Assembly: GCA_958452575.1 (NCBI GenBank)
Contig: CAUDUM010000006.1
Span: 1 to 64,000 of the forward strand
Direction: 5' to 3'
Source of the DNA: an uncultured Eggerthellaceae bacterium
Lineage (GTDB): Bacteria > Actinomycetota > Coriobacteriia > Coriobacteriales > Eggerthellaceae
DNA: 64,000 nucleotides
Positions 41,339 to 48,905 of the stretch are shown here, in pieces (the stretch's first letter is position 1; each line of letters begins with the position of its first letter). Position numbers and translations under genes: made by a program. A model generated the notes under the pieces. That model was not told the DNA's origin. It made no database searches and saw only the letters and a list, made by a program, of their open reading frames with translations.

Positions 41339-42223
41339 CTACATGCGGGTGGATTCGGGCAAGGTCCAATTGTCTCCCTGGTCGATCACTTTGATGGCGT
41401 CCTCGGGCACGCCGGCTCGACGCGCCGCCGCTGCCAGCACCGCCGCGAACGGCAGCTCGCTCACATCGTGGCCGAGCTCGATGATGCACAGCCCCGCCTC
41501 GGCGAGCGCGAGCGCCTCGTGGTACTTGACCTCGCCGGCGACCAGGCAGTCGACATGCTCCCTCAGGCACGCGCGTCCAAGGCCGCCCGCCGATCCGGTG
41601 GTTGTGACGATACGTGAAAGCGCACGACCGAAATCGCCCCACACGCGCGGCTGGCGCCCGAACACCGACGTGCAGCGCGCCGCAAGCTGCGCCAGCGTCA
41701 GCGATCCGTCGGCCTCGCCCACCGCGCACACCTGGCCGTAGCCCTTGGATGCCGACGAGGCGAGCGGCTCTAAAACGCGCTGGAAGCGCAGGCTCAGCAT
41801 CCCGGGCAGCATCTGCTGGGCATCGGCGCTCACATCGAGCGCGGTGTGGTAGTTCAAAAGGCTCACGCCTTCTTTGATCGCAGCCCACACCAGGGCTCCG
41901 GGGTTCTGGGCGACCGAGGCGGCAGGGCGGAACGAGTCGATCGGCTCGATGAACGCCGGATGGTGCGTGAGAAGCACGTTGGCTCCCGCAGCCGACGCGG
42001 CGTGCACCGCCTCGATCGTCGGATCAAGCGCCACGGCGACGCCGCGCACAAGATCCGCGGGATCGCCCACCGTGATGCCCGTTCGGTCCCAATCCTCGGC
42101 GTCCTCCGCCGGATACGCCGCAAGCAAAGCCTGCTCCAACGCCCCCACCGTCAGGGGTTTGTCCTGTTTCGAAAGCGTTCCTGCGTTCCGCTTCGCCAAA
42201 GCGTCTTCGATGATGATCGCCAT
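41339..42223 (-). CDS. Nif3-like dinuclear metal centre protein
   Basis: A 294-residue protein of the GTP cyclohydrolase I type 2/NIF3 family. The metal ligands are the pattern VLLTHHPAFI near the first third, and near the end GEVKYHEALALAEAGLCIIELGHDVSE; a short insertion domain separates them. Function in the cell is unsettled (YqfO/YbgI relatives). ATG 42223 is preferred because GAGAGG lies 8 nt upstream; an in-frame GTG at 42232 overlaps that site. It is between the PHP phosphatase (17-nt gap) and the zinc-ribbon gene. Confidence 0.92.
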   Translation of the reverse strand: MAIIIEDALAKRNAGTLSKQDKPLTVGALEQALLAAYPAEDAEDWDRTGITVGDPADLVRGVAVALDPTIEAVHAASAAGANVLLTHHPAFIEPIDSFRPAASVAQNPGALVWAAIKEGVSLLNYHTALDVSADAQQMLPGMLSLRFQRVLEPLASSASKGYGQVCAVGEADGSLTLAQLAARCTSVFGRQPRVWGDFGRALSRIVTTTGSAGGLGRACLREHVDCLVAGEVKYHEALALAEAGLCIIELGHDVSELPFAAVLAAAARRAGVPEDAIKVIDQGDNWTLPESTRM

Positions 42224-42240
42224 TTCGGCCACCTCTCTCC

Positions 42241-43053
42241 TTATTCCAAAGGGATGCGACGGCGATCGCCATCCGCCGTCGGAACCGTCACATAACGGTA
42301 GCCCGCCTCATGCATCAGGCGGTACGCATCCTCGATTCCACGAACGACATTCTGCGGTGCATGCGCGTCGCTTCCCACCGAGCACTCGATGCCCGCACGG
42401 CGGAACTCGCGCAAAAACTCAGGTGCGGGATACATCTGGGCACACGGGCAGTAGGCGCCGGAGGTGTTGACCTCGATCATGCGCCCCGATTCCCGCACGG
42501 CCTCGACGGCGCGGCGGTACAGGGGAGCCGGATCGAACGAGGGCATGAAGCCGAATTTCTTCACGAGATCGGGGTGCGACATCGCATCGAAGGGCATCTT
42601 GGAGGACGCCGCGTCGCACCATACCTCGAAATAGCGCCGCCATACATCGTCTACGCTGCCGTGCTCCGACCATGATTCCACGATCGACGGGTCGTCGAAC
42701 GCCCACCCGTCGATATAGTGCACCGAACCGAGCACCCAGGCGTACCGTGAGAACGAATCCTCATCGAAGGCACGGCTCTCAAGGCCGCCCAGCCAGTCGA
42801 CCTCACAACCGCACACGATTTCCATCTCCGGATGCGCGATGCGCGCATCCGCGATCTCCGTCAGATAGAGGGACTCCTCCGCCCGGGACATCGATACGGA
42901 ATGGTCGGGGTCCCAGTCGTCCGCCAGCGGGTAGTGCTCGGTGAACGCAAGCGTCATGACGCCGGCGTCAGCGGCGGCTGCGGCCACCTCCCCGACCGAT
43001 CCCGTGCCATGGCCCGAATAGACCGTGTGCGTATGGCAGGTGACAAGTTCCAA
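42241..43053 (-). CDS. PHP-domain histidinol-phosphatase-like hydrolase
   Basis: A 270-residue phosphoesterase of the HisJ/PHP type. The metal-binding motifs are H-T-H at the N-terminus (VTCHTHTVYSGHG), FTEHYPL, the SHPDLVKKFG segment and the closing CSVGSDAH. It lacks an ATG: TTG 43053 lies 9 nt after AAGAGG, and TTG 43059 lies 3 nt after it; I prefer the former. In vivo substrate may be histidinol phosphate, but no other his genes are nearby, so a generic phosphatase is possible. It lies in the rpe-nifS-PHP-nif3 run. Confidence 0.88.
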   Translation of the reverse strand: MELVTCHTHTVYSGHGTGSVGEVAAAAADAGVMTLAFTEHYPLADDWDPDHSVSMSRAEESLYLTEIADARIAHPEMEIVCGCEVDWLGGLESRAFDEDSFSRYAWVLGSVHYIDGWAFDDPSIVESWSEHGSVDDVWRRYFEVWCDAASSKMPFDAMSHPDLVKKFGFMPSFDPAPLYRRAVEAVRESGRMIEVNTSGAYCPCAQMYPAPEFLREFRRAGIECSVGSDAHAPQNVVRGIEDAYRLMHEAGYRYVTVPTADGDRRRIPLE

Positions 43054-43136
43054 AGACAATCGCCTCTTTCCGATCAAGATGCATCTGTTCCGCGGCACCG
43101 CGAAACAGCGCCGAGGCGTTGCGGCCCCGGCTCCTC

Positions 43137-44339
43137 CTACCGCCACTCCAGGCAGCGCGGCATCGCCTCCAAAAACGCCCGGACATTCGCTTCGGTAGTT
43201 CCGCGTCCCATCGACACGCGCAACGCCCCCTGGGCGGCGTCGGGATCCACCCCCATCGCGCGCAGCACATGGCTCGCTTCGAGCGAATGCGACGAGCATG
43301 CCGACCCGCCCGACACGCCGAACCCCAACGAGTCGAGGCGCAGGATCATCGTCTGGCTTTCCAGGCCGTCAACCAGCACGTTGACGACGTTGGGAAGAAA
43401 GCGCGCGTCGCCGGCGGAGACGTCGACCGTGGGCCTGACGCCCTCCATAGCGCCGAGCTCCCGGTACAAAAGATCGCGCAACGCGCGCAGACGCACCGTC
43501 TCGTCGGGCAAGGCGTCGACCGCAGCCTTGCATGCCGCAGCGAAGCCCGCCGCCCCGCAGGGATTCTGGGTGCCGCTGCGACGACCCGCCTCCTGGCCTC
43601 CGCCCATCAGATACGCGGCGAACGGGGTGCGGGTTTTCAGGTACAGGGCGCCGACGCCCTTGGGGCCGCCCACCTTATGAGCCGAAAACGAGGCGGCGTC
43701 GACGTTCCATACCTTCAGATCAACCGGGCACTTGCCGAGCGCCTGCACCGCATCTGTGTGGTAGAGCGCGCCCGCATCGTGCGCCGCATCCGCAAGCTCG
43801 GCGACCGGCTGGATGCTGCCCACCTCGCTGTTGGCAGCCTGGATGGAGACGAGCGCAGCGCAACCGTCGCTTCCAAGCGCCTTACGGAGCGCTTCAGGGC
43901 GGATGAAGCCCTCGCGGTCGGGATCGACGCGCACGACGTCGAACCCCTCGGCCTCGAGCCTGCGCGCCGGGGCGAGCACCGCATCATGCTCGATGGTCGA
44001 CACGACGACGCGCACCTCTTGTGGGCGCGCGCGGCGGGCGTCGCGCACCGCATGCGCGATGCCGATGAGCGCCGCGTTGTCGGCTTCGGTGGCTCCCGAC
44101 GTGAAGATGACCTCATCGGGGCGGTGCGCCTTCAGAGCGCGGGCGATGGCCGAGCGCGACCCCTCCAGCGCGGAGAACGCGGCCCGTCCAGGACTGTGGA
44201 GCGAATTGGGGTTGGTCCCGAGCGCCAAGTTGGGCGCGCCGGGCTTCAGATAGGGCTTCATGGCCTCGGCAGCCTCGGGGCACAGCGGCGCGGTGGCCGC
44301 CCAGTCCAAGTATACGTAGGAGCAAGGGTCGAACGGCAT
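43137..44339 (-). CDS. Cysteine desulfurase (NifS/IscS type)
   Basis: A 400-residue PLP enzyme delivering sulfur from cysteine. Seen: N-terminal VYLDWAATAPLCPEAAEAMKPYL, FTSGATEADNAALIG, TIEHDAVL, the PLP lysine in SFSAHKVGGPKGVGALYL and the active-site cysteine in GVSGGSACSSHSLEASHVLRAMG. This is the IscS/NifS (group I) pattern. No scaffold (iscU/sufU) or mnmA gene is adjacent, so whether it serves Fe-S clusters or tRNA thiolation is open. It starts 14 nt after rpe. Confidence 0.93.
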   Translation of the reverse strand: MPFDPCSYVYLDWAATAPLCPEAAEAMKPYLKPGAPNLALGTNPNSLHSPGRAAFSALEGSRSAIARALKAHRPDEVIFTSGATEADNAALIGIAHAVRDARRARPQEVRVVVSTIEHDAVLAPARRLEAEGFDVVRVDPDREGFIRPEALRKALGSDGCAALVSIQAANSEVGSIQPVAELADAAHDAGALYHTDAVQALGKCPVDLKVWNVDAASFSAHKVGGPKGVGALYLKTRTPFAAYLMGGGQEAGRRSGTQNPCGAAGFAAACKAAVDALPDETVRLRALRDLLYRELGAMEGVRPTVDVSAGDARFLPNVVNVLVDGLESQTMILRLDSLGFGVSGGSACSSHSLEASHVLRAMGVDPDAAQGALRVSMGRGTTEANVRAFLEAMPRCLEWR

Positions 44340-44353
44340 GCGAAAGCGCCCCG

Positions 44354-45052
44354 CTAGTTGTCGCCGAGCGCGGCCGCGCGGGCCGCCTCCGCCGCTTCCT
44401 GGACTGCCGCGAGCGCCGCTGCGGGATCATCCGCCGCGAACACCGCGTTGCCGCACACGAGCACATCGGCTCCCGCAGCGGCGACGCGCGGCGCGGTCGC
44501 CACGCCGATGCCGCCGTCGACCTGGATCAGAGGCGAAGCCCCCGCCTCGCGGGCCATGCGCACGACCTGCGCGACGCGATCCTCGCTGCCTTCGATGTAA
44601 CTCTGTCCCGAGAAACCGGGTTCGACGCTCATGATCAAAACCATGTCCAGATCGGCGACCACCGGAGCGAGCGTCTCGACAGGGGTCTTGGGCTTCAAGC
44701 TCACCGCCGCCTTGCAGCCCGCATCATGGATCATCTTGACGGCACGCGCCAGATCATCGCCGTAGAGGACCTCGGCGTGGACGGTGAGCGAATCTGCACC
44801 GGCCTGCGCGAACCAGGGGATCTGGTCGAGCGGGTTGGAGACCATGAGATGGACGTCGAGCGGAAGCTCGGTCGCCTTGGCAAGCTGCTTGACCAGCGGC
44901 ACACCCATGGACAGATTGGGGACGAAATGCCCGTCCATGACATCGACGTGCACGAACCCCGCGCCCGCCTTCTCGATGCAGGCGATGTCGTCGCCCATCG
45001 CCATGAAATCCGCGGACAGGATCGACGGGGCGATCCTCACCTGCTCGAACAT
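44354..45052 (-). CDS. rpe: Ribulose-phosphate 3-epimerase
   Basis: A 232-residue TIM-barrel enzyme of the pentose phosphate pathway. Seen: IAPSILSADFMAMG, HVDVMDGHFVPNLSMG, DVHLMVSNP, MSVEPGFSGQSYIEGSEDRV, IQVDGGIGVATAP and DVLVCGNAVFA, all expected metal and phosphate-binding motifs. AGGAGG is 6 nt before ATG 45052; the ATG at 45058 directly abuts it, so the shorter form is chosen. It heads the rpe-nifS-PHP-nif3-zinc-ribbon run; a minus-strand -10 (TAGAAT) lies at 45091-45096. Confidence 0.96.
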   Translation of the reverse strand: MFEQVRIAPSILSADFMAMGDDIACIEKAGAGFVHVDVMDGHFVPNLSMGVPLVKQLAKATELPLDVHLMVSNPLDQIPWFAQAGADSLTVHAEVLYGDDLARAVKMIHDAGCKAAVSLKPKTPVETLAPVVADLDMVLIMSVEPGFSGQSYIEGSEDRVAQVVRMAREAGASPLIQVDGGIGVATAPRVAAAGADVLVCGNAVFAADDPAAALAAVQEAAEAARAAALGDN

Positions 45053-45112
45053 GCGCATCCTCCTATCGTCGCATATAGGTCGTCCGCCCCATTCTAGCGC
45101 ACCGCCATGGCG

Positions 45113-45118
45113 TATAAT
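45113..45118 (+). promoter_or_regulatory. -10 box for the alkyltransferase-like gene
   Basis: Perfect TATAAT, giving a roughly 23-nt leader that contains the AGGAAGAAGG ribosome site. No strong -35. Confidence 0.45.
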
Positions 45119-45147
45119 GGCGGAAAGCCGACAGGAAGAAGGTTTCC

Positions 45148-45675
45148 ATGCCCGCACCTTCGCGCCCCGCCCCCGCCGCGGCATCGCGCCGCGCAACCCA
45201 TCCGGGCGGCCTGTTCTATCCGTACCTGACCCCCCACGGCCCGCTGACTATCAGGGTCGAGGGCGCCGCCATCACCGACGTCGCGCTCGGGGATGCCTCC
45301 TTCGACGGCACGAAGAAGCCCAGCGAAGCCGCAAGCCGGGCCGCAACCCAGATCCAGGAATACCTTGCCGGAAAACGCCGCTCGTTCGATTTGGAGCTGG
45401 CTCCGCACGGAAGCGCCTTCCAGCTGGATGTGTGGCGCGCGATCGCGCGGATCCCCTTCGGCCAAACGCGCACCTGCGCTCAGATCGCCGATGAGCTGGG
45501 CAATCCCGGCGGATTCCGCGCGGTCGGCGCCGCTGTGCGCAAGAACCCCCTGGCCATCCTGATCCCCGCCCACCGCGTCGTCGACGCCAACGGCAAGCCG
45601 CTCGGATCGGGCAAGTCGGCGGAGTTGAAAGGCGCGCTGCTGCGCATGGAGCGCGATACGCTCGCCGACGCCTGA
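45148..45675 (+). CDS. Alkyltransferase-like protein (O6-methylguanine methyltransferase homologue without the acceptor cysteine)
   Basis: A 175-residue protein with the whole Ogt/MGMT layout: an N-terminal domain (about 20-85) and a C-terminal DNA-binding domain with the winged helix (GQTRTCAQIADELGNPGGFRAVGAAVRKNP) including the arginine finger R124 and the Asn hinge N133. The catalytic motif should be PCHRV, but the DNA reads CCC GCC CAC CGC, i.e. P140-A141-H-R-V, so alkyl transfer is impossible. Alkyltransferase-like (ATL) proteins with Trp or Ala here bind O6-alkylguanine and hand it to nucleotide excision repair. It has its own promoter and terminator, divergent from rpe. Confidence 0.92.
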   Translation: MPAPSRPAPAAASRRATHPGGLFYPYLTPHGPLTIRVEGAAITDVALGDASFDGTKKPSEAASRAATQIQEYLAGKRRSFDLELAPHGSAFQLDVWRAIARIPFGQTRTCAQIADELGNPGGFRAVGAAVRKNPLAILIPAHRVVDANGKPLGSGKSAELKGALLRMERDTLADA

Positions 45676-45693
45676 CGCACGCGAATGCGAAAT

Positions 45694-45750
45694 GAGGGCC
45701 CGCGGCGCCGCATCATCCGATGGGTGCCGCGGGCCCTCGTCGATTTTTCC
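45694..45750 (+). terminator. Intrinsic terminator of the alkyltransferase-like gene
   Basis: A 13-bp perfect stem (45694-45706 with 45726-45738) is followed seven nt later by TTTTT (plus strand). It probably also blocks gpsA transcripts from the other side. Confidence 0.75.
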
Positions 45751-45779
45751 GCCAGCCGGCAGTCGTGCGAGCGCTTGGA

Positions 45780-46781
45780 CTAGATCCCGTAGAACTCGGT
45801 CGTGAGCGGACGGTCCGCCAGGGCGCGCCCGATCTCCTTGGGCTCGGCGCCCTCCCATACCACCTTGCGCACCGCGTCGGTGATGGGCAGCTCCACGCCG
45901 TAGTGGGCCGCCAGCGTCCCGATGGTCTTGCAGGCGAGCGCGCCCTCGGCCACCATATGCGTCTCCTGCGTGAAGTCGTCAAGCGTCTTGCCCTCGGCCA
46001 CCATCTTGCCGAAACGGCGGTTGCGGGAATGCTCGGACGTGCACGTCGCGATAAGATCGCCCGTGCCCGCCAGGCCCATGCACGTGATCGCCTGGCCGCC
46101 CGCCTTGACCACCAGACGGCTCATCTCGGCGAGACCGCGCGTCATCAGCATCGCGGCGGTGTTGTCGCCGAAGCCCAGCCCATAGCTCATGCCCACGGCG
46201 ATGGCGATGACGTTCTTGAACGCCGCGCACAGCTCGACGCCGGCGACGTCGCGGCTGATGTAGGTGCGCAAGCTCGGAGCCGCAAACGCGTCGCGGAAGA
46301 ACTCGGCGGTGTCGCGCGAGGGGCTGGCGATGACGGTGCCCGATGGGATGCCGCGCACGACCTCCTCGGCATGGTTGGGGCCGGAGAGCACCGCGAACCG
46401 GTCGGGGTTGCCCATCTCTGAGGCGAACACCTCGATGGGAAGCATCCCGCTGCCCTCCTCAACGCCTTTGGAGCAGATGATGACAGGGAAATCCTGGTCG
46501 ACGGCGTCCGCAAGCGCGCGGGCCACGCCGCGCAGCAGGTTGGACGGCGTGACGATGACCGCCGCGCGCGCTCGCAGCACCGCATCGCGGTGCGAGAGCG
46601 TGGCGACGACATCGCTGTGCAGTTCGACGTCGGTGAGGTAGCGCGGGTTGCGGTGATCCTTGTTGATGGACGTGACGACCTCCGAGCGGCGCGCCCACAG
46701 GCTCACATTGTGCCCGTTATGGGCAAGCAGGTTGGCCAGCGCCGTGCCCCACGACCCCGCTCCGATGACCGCGATCTTCAT
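45780..46781 (-). CDS. gpsA: Glycerol-3-phosphate dehydrogenase [NAD(P)+]
   Basis: A 333-residue cytosolic enzyme making sn-glycerol 3-phosphate for phospholipids. N-terminal Rossmann motif MKIAVIGAGSWGTALANLLA, LSGPNHAEEV, and the substrate-site signature AAFKNVIAIAVGMSYGLGFGDNTAAMLMTRGLAEM with catalytic lysine, then GLAGTGDLIATCTSEHSRNRRFG. AAGGGGCG precedes the ATG. It follows plsY by 15 nt, so product and next enzyme of lipid synthesis are made together. Confidence 0.97.
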   Translation of the reverse strand: MKIAVIGAGSWGTALANLLAHNGHNVSLWARRSEVVTSINKDHRNPRYLTDVELHSDVVATLSHRDAVLRARAAVIVTPSNLLRGVARALADAVDQDFPVIICSKGVEEGSGMLPIEVFASEMGNPDRFAVLSGPNHAEEVVRGIPSGTVIASPSRDTAEFFRDAFAAPSLRTYISRDVAGVELCAAFKNVIAIAVGMSYGLGFGDNTAAMLMTRGLAEMSRLVVKAGGQAITCMGLAGTGDLIATCTSEHSRNRRFGKMVAEGKTLDDFTQETHMVAEGALACKTIGTLAAHYGVELPITDAVRKVVWEGAEPKEIGRALADRPLTTEFYGI

Positions 46782-46796
46782 AGCAGCGCCCCTTCC

Positions 46797-47450
46797 CTAC
46801 TTCTTTTTCGATTTGTCGCCGATACGGCTTTCGGTGCCCGCGCGCAGACGCCCGATGTTGGAGCGATGCGCCCAGATGACCGTGATGGCAGCGACCGTGC
46901 ACAGCGCCCACGCGATCCACTCGCCCCAGAAGAAGTACAGCGAGAAGAACGGGCAGGCGATCGCCGCCGCCAACGATCCAGCCGACACGTAGCGCGTCAA
47001 AGCGACGACGATGATGAACAGCGCGAGCTCGAGCAGGGCGCCCACGGGCCCGAAAGTGAAAAACAGGCTGCCGACGGCGACGGCGATGCCCTTGCCGCCT
47101 TTGAACTTGAGCCACGGGCTGAAGATATGCCCCCACACGCATGCGATGAACCCTATGCCCTGGTACGTCGCATAGCTCAGCGGGGACTCGGGGGTCAGCC
47201 CGCCGCCCGGAACCAGGTACCAGCAGACCGCCAGGGGCAGGAAACCCGCCAGCAAGCCTTTGCCGAAATCGAGCACGAACACGGCGGCGCCTCCCGCCTT
47301 GCCCATCGTGCGCATCGCGTTGGTGGTGCCGATGTTGCCCGATCCCTCTTTGCGGATGTCCTTATGGAAGAACAACGTGGAGATGATGAGCCCCCACGGG
47401 ATGGATCCCAGCAGAAAGCAGACGACGAACAGGCATACCGCGACTAGCAC
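46797..47450 (-). CDS. plsY: Glycerol-3-phosphate acyltransferase PlsY
   Basis: A 217-residue membrane enzyme with five or more helices, transferring an acyl group from acyl phosphate to glycerol 3-phosphate. Motif 1 GSIPWGLIIS, motif 2 KEGSGNIGTTNAMRTMGKAGG and motif 3 LKFKGGKGIAVAVGSL are intact. GTG 47450 follows AAGGAG by 8-9 nt. The C-terminal tail is basic (RIGDKSKKK). It lies between der and gpsA. No plsX is in the window; FakA (37776-39419) could supply acyl phosphate. Confidence 0.96.
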   Translation of the reverse strand: MLVAVCLFVVCFLLGSIPWGLIISTLFFHKDIRKEGSGNIGTTNAMRTMGKAGGAAVFVLDFGKGLLAGFLPLAVCWYLVPGGGLTPESPLSYATYQGIGFIACVWGHIFSPWLKFKGGKGIAVAVGSLFFTFGPVGALLELALFIIVVALTRYVSAGSLAAAIACPFFSLYFFWGEWIAWALCTVAAITVIWAHRSNIGRLRAGTESRIGDKSKKK

Positions 47451-47554
47451 TCCAACTCTCCTTCACACACGACCCCTCGGCGCCGCGCCATGCGGCGGCC
47501 CCTGCGATGCACGATGGACATGCGGCGGATCGATCGAGAGCCGCCGCAAGCATG

Positions 47555-48877
47555 TTAATCCTTTTTCTTGAACCTCAGCTGGACGGGCGTTCCCTCCAGG
47601 TCGAACGTCTTGCGCAGGCGGTTCTCCAGGAAGCGCTCGAAATTGTCGTCCACCAGATCGGGACGGTTGACGAAGAACGTCAGGCGCGGCGGGCAGGTGC
47701 CCGTCTGCGTGACGTACTTCATGCGCAGAACCGCCTTGCCCTTGCGCACCGTGTGGCCCTCCTCCCGGATGCCGCCCAGCCACGTGTTGAGACGGTTGGT
47801 GGGGATGACCTGGTTGAATGCCTCGTAGGCCTTGTCGATGGCGGCCCAGATGCGGTCGACGCGCTTGCCGGTGAGCGCCGAGATGGCGATGACCGGGGCG
47901 TAGCGGACGAACATCATGCGGTCGGCGATGCGCTGGCGAATCTCGGCCTTCTCCTCGGGACCGTCGGTCAGGTCCCACTTGTTGAGCACGATGATCATCG
48001 CACAGCCGCGCTCGGCGGCGTATCCGGCCACCTTCTGATCCTGGTCGGTGAGGCCGATCGAAGCGTCGATGACGAGCAAGGCCACGTCCGCGCGGTCGAT
48101 CGCGCGCATCGCGCGCACGAAGCTGTAGTATTCGACATCCTCGTCGATCTTGCTCTTGCGGCGCAGGCCGGCGGTGTCGACGATGGTGTAGCGCGTGCCA
48201 TCGTGCTCGACCGTAGTGTCGATGGCGTCGCGCGTGGTTCCGGCGACGTCGGAGACGATGGAGCGGTTGGCGCCGACCATGCAGTTGGTCAGCGAGCTTT
48301 TGCCCGCGTTGGGACGGCCGATGATGGCGACGTTGATGGCGGGATCCTGCTCCTCCCCATCGTCCTCGGGAAGATCGAGCGCGTCCAAAGCCGCCACCAC
48401 CTCGTCGAGCAAGTCGCCCGTGCCGTGGCCGTGGATCGACGAGACGGGCCACGGATCGCCCAATCCGAGCTGGTAGAACTCCCACAGCTCGTCGGTGCGG
48501 CCGGGCGCGTCCATCTTGTTGACGGCCAAAAAGACGGGCTTGTCGCTTTTGCGCAGGATGCGGGCGACTTCCTCGTCGTCGGCGTTGATGCCGGTCTTGC
48601 CGTCCACGAGGAAGACGATGACCTCGGCCTCCTCGGTAGCGGCGAACGCCTGGCCGCGGATGGAGCCCTGAAAGGCGTCGTCGTTGTTCATCTCGATGCC
48701 GCCGGTGTCGACCAGCATGAAATGGCGGCCGTTCCATTCGGCTTCGTGGTAGGACCTATCGCGCGTGACGCCGCGCATCTCGTGAACGATGGCGTCTTCG
48801 GCTTGGATGATGCGGTTGACGAACGTGGACTTGCCCACGTTGGGGCGTCCCACGACCGCGACGAGCGGCAGTCTCAT
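47555..48877 (-). CDS. der: Ribosome biogenesis GTPase Der (EngA)
   Basis: A 440-residue protein with two tandem GTPase domains: GRPNVGKST (10-18) with DTGG and NKMD, and GRPNAGKSS (about 186-194) with DTAG and NKWD, then the KH-like C-terminal domain (VIPTNRLNTWLGGIREEGHTVRKGKAVLRMKYVTQTGTCPPRLTFFVNRPDL). It matures the 50S subunit in the cytosol. It sits 28 nt after the DUF512 gene and 104 nt before plsY, the common clustering der-plsY-gpsA. Confidence 0.98.
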   Translation of the reverse strand: MRLPLVAVVGRPNVGKSTFVNRIIQAEDAIVHEMRGVTRDRSYHEAEWNGRHFMLVDTGGIEMNNDDAFQGSIRGQAFAATEEAEVIVFLVDGKTGINADDEEVARILRKSDKPVFLAVNKMDAPGRTDELWEFYQLGLGDPWPVSSIHGHGTGDLLDEVVAALDALDLPEDDGEEQDPAINVAIIGRPNAGKSSLTNCMVGANRSIVSDVAGTTRDAIDTTVEHDGTRYTIVDTAGLRRKSKIDEDVEYYSFVRAMRAIDRADVALLVIDASIGLTDQDQKVAGYAAERGCAMIIVLNKWDLTDGPEEKAEIRQRIADRMMFVRYAPVIAISALTGKRVDRIWAAIDKAYEAFNQVIPTNRLNTWLGGIREEGHTVRKGKAVLRMKYVTQTGTCPPRLTFFVNRPDLVDDNFERFLENRLRKTFDLEGTPVQLRFKKKD

Positions 48878-48905
48878 GGCGTGTTCCTTCTTCTAGCGTA
48901 TTCCG

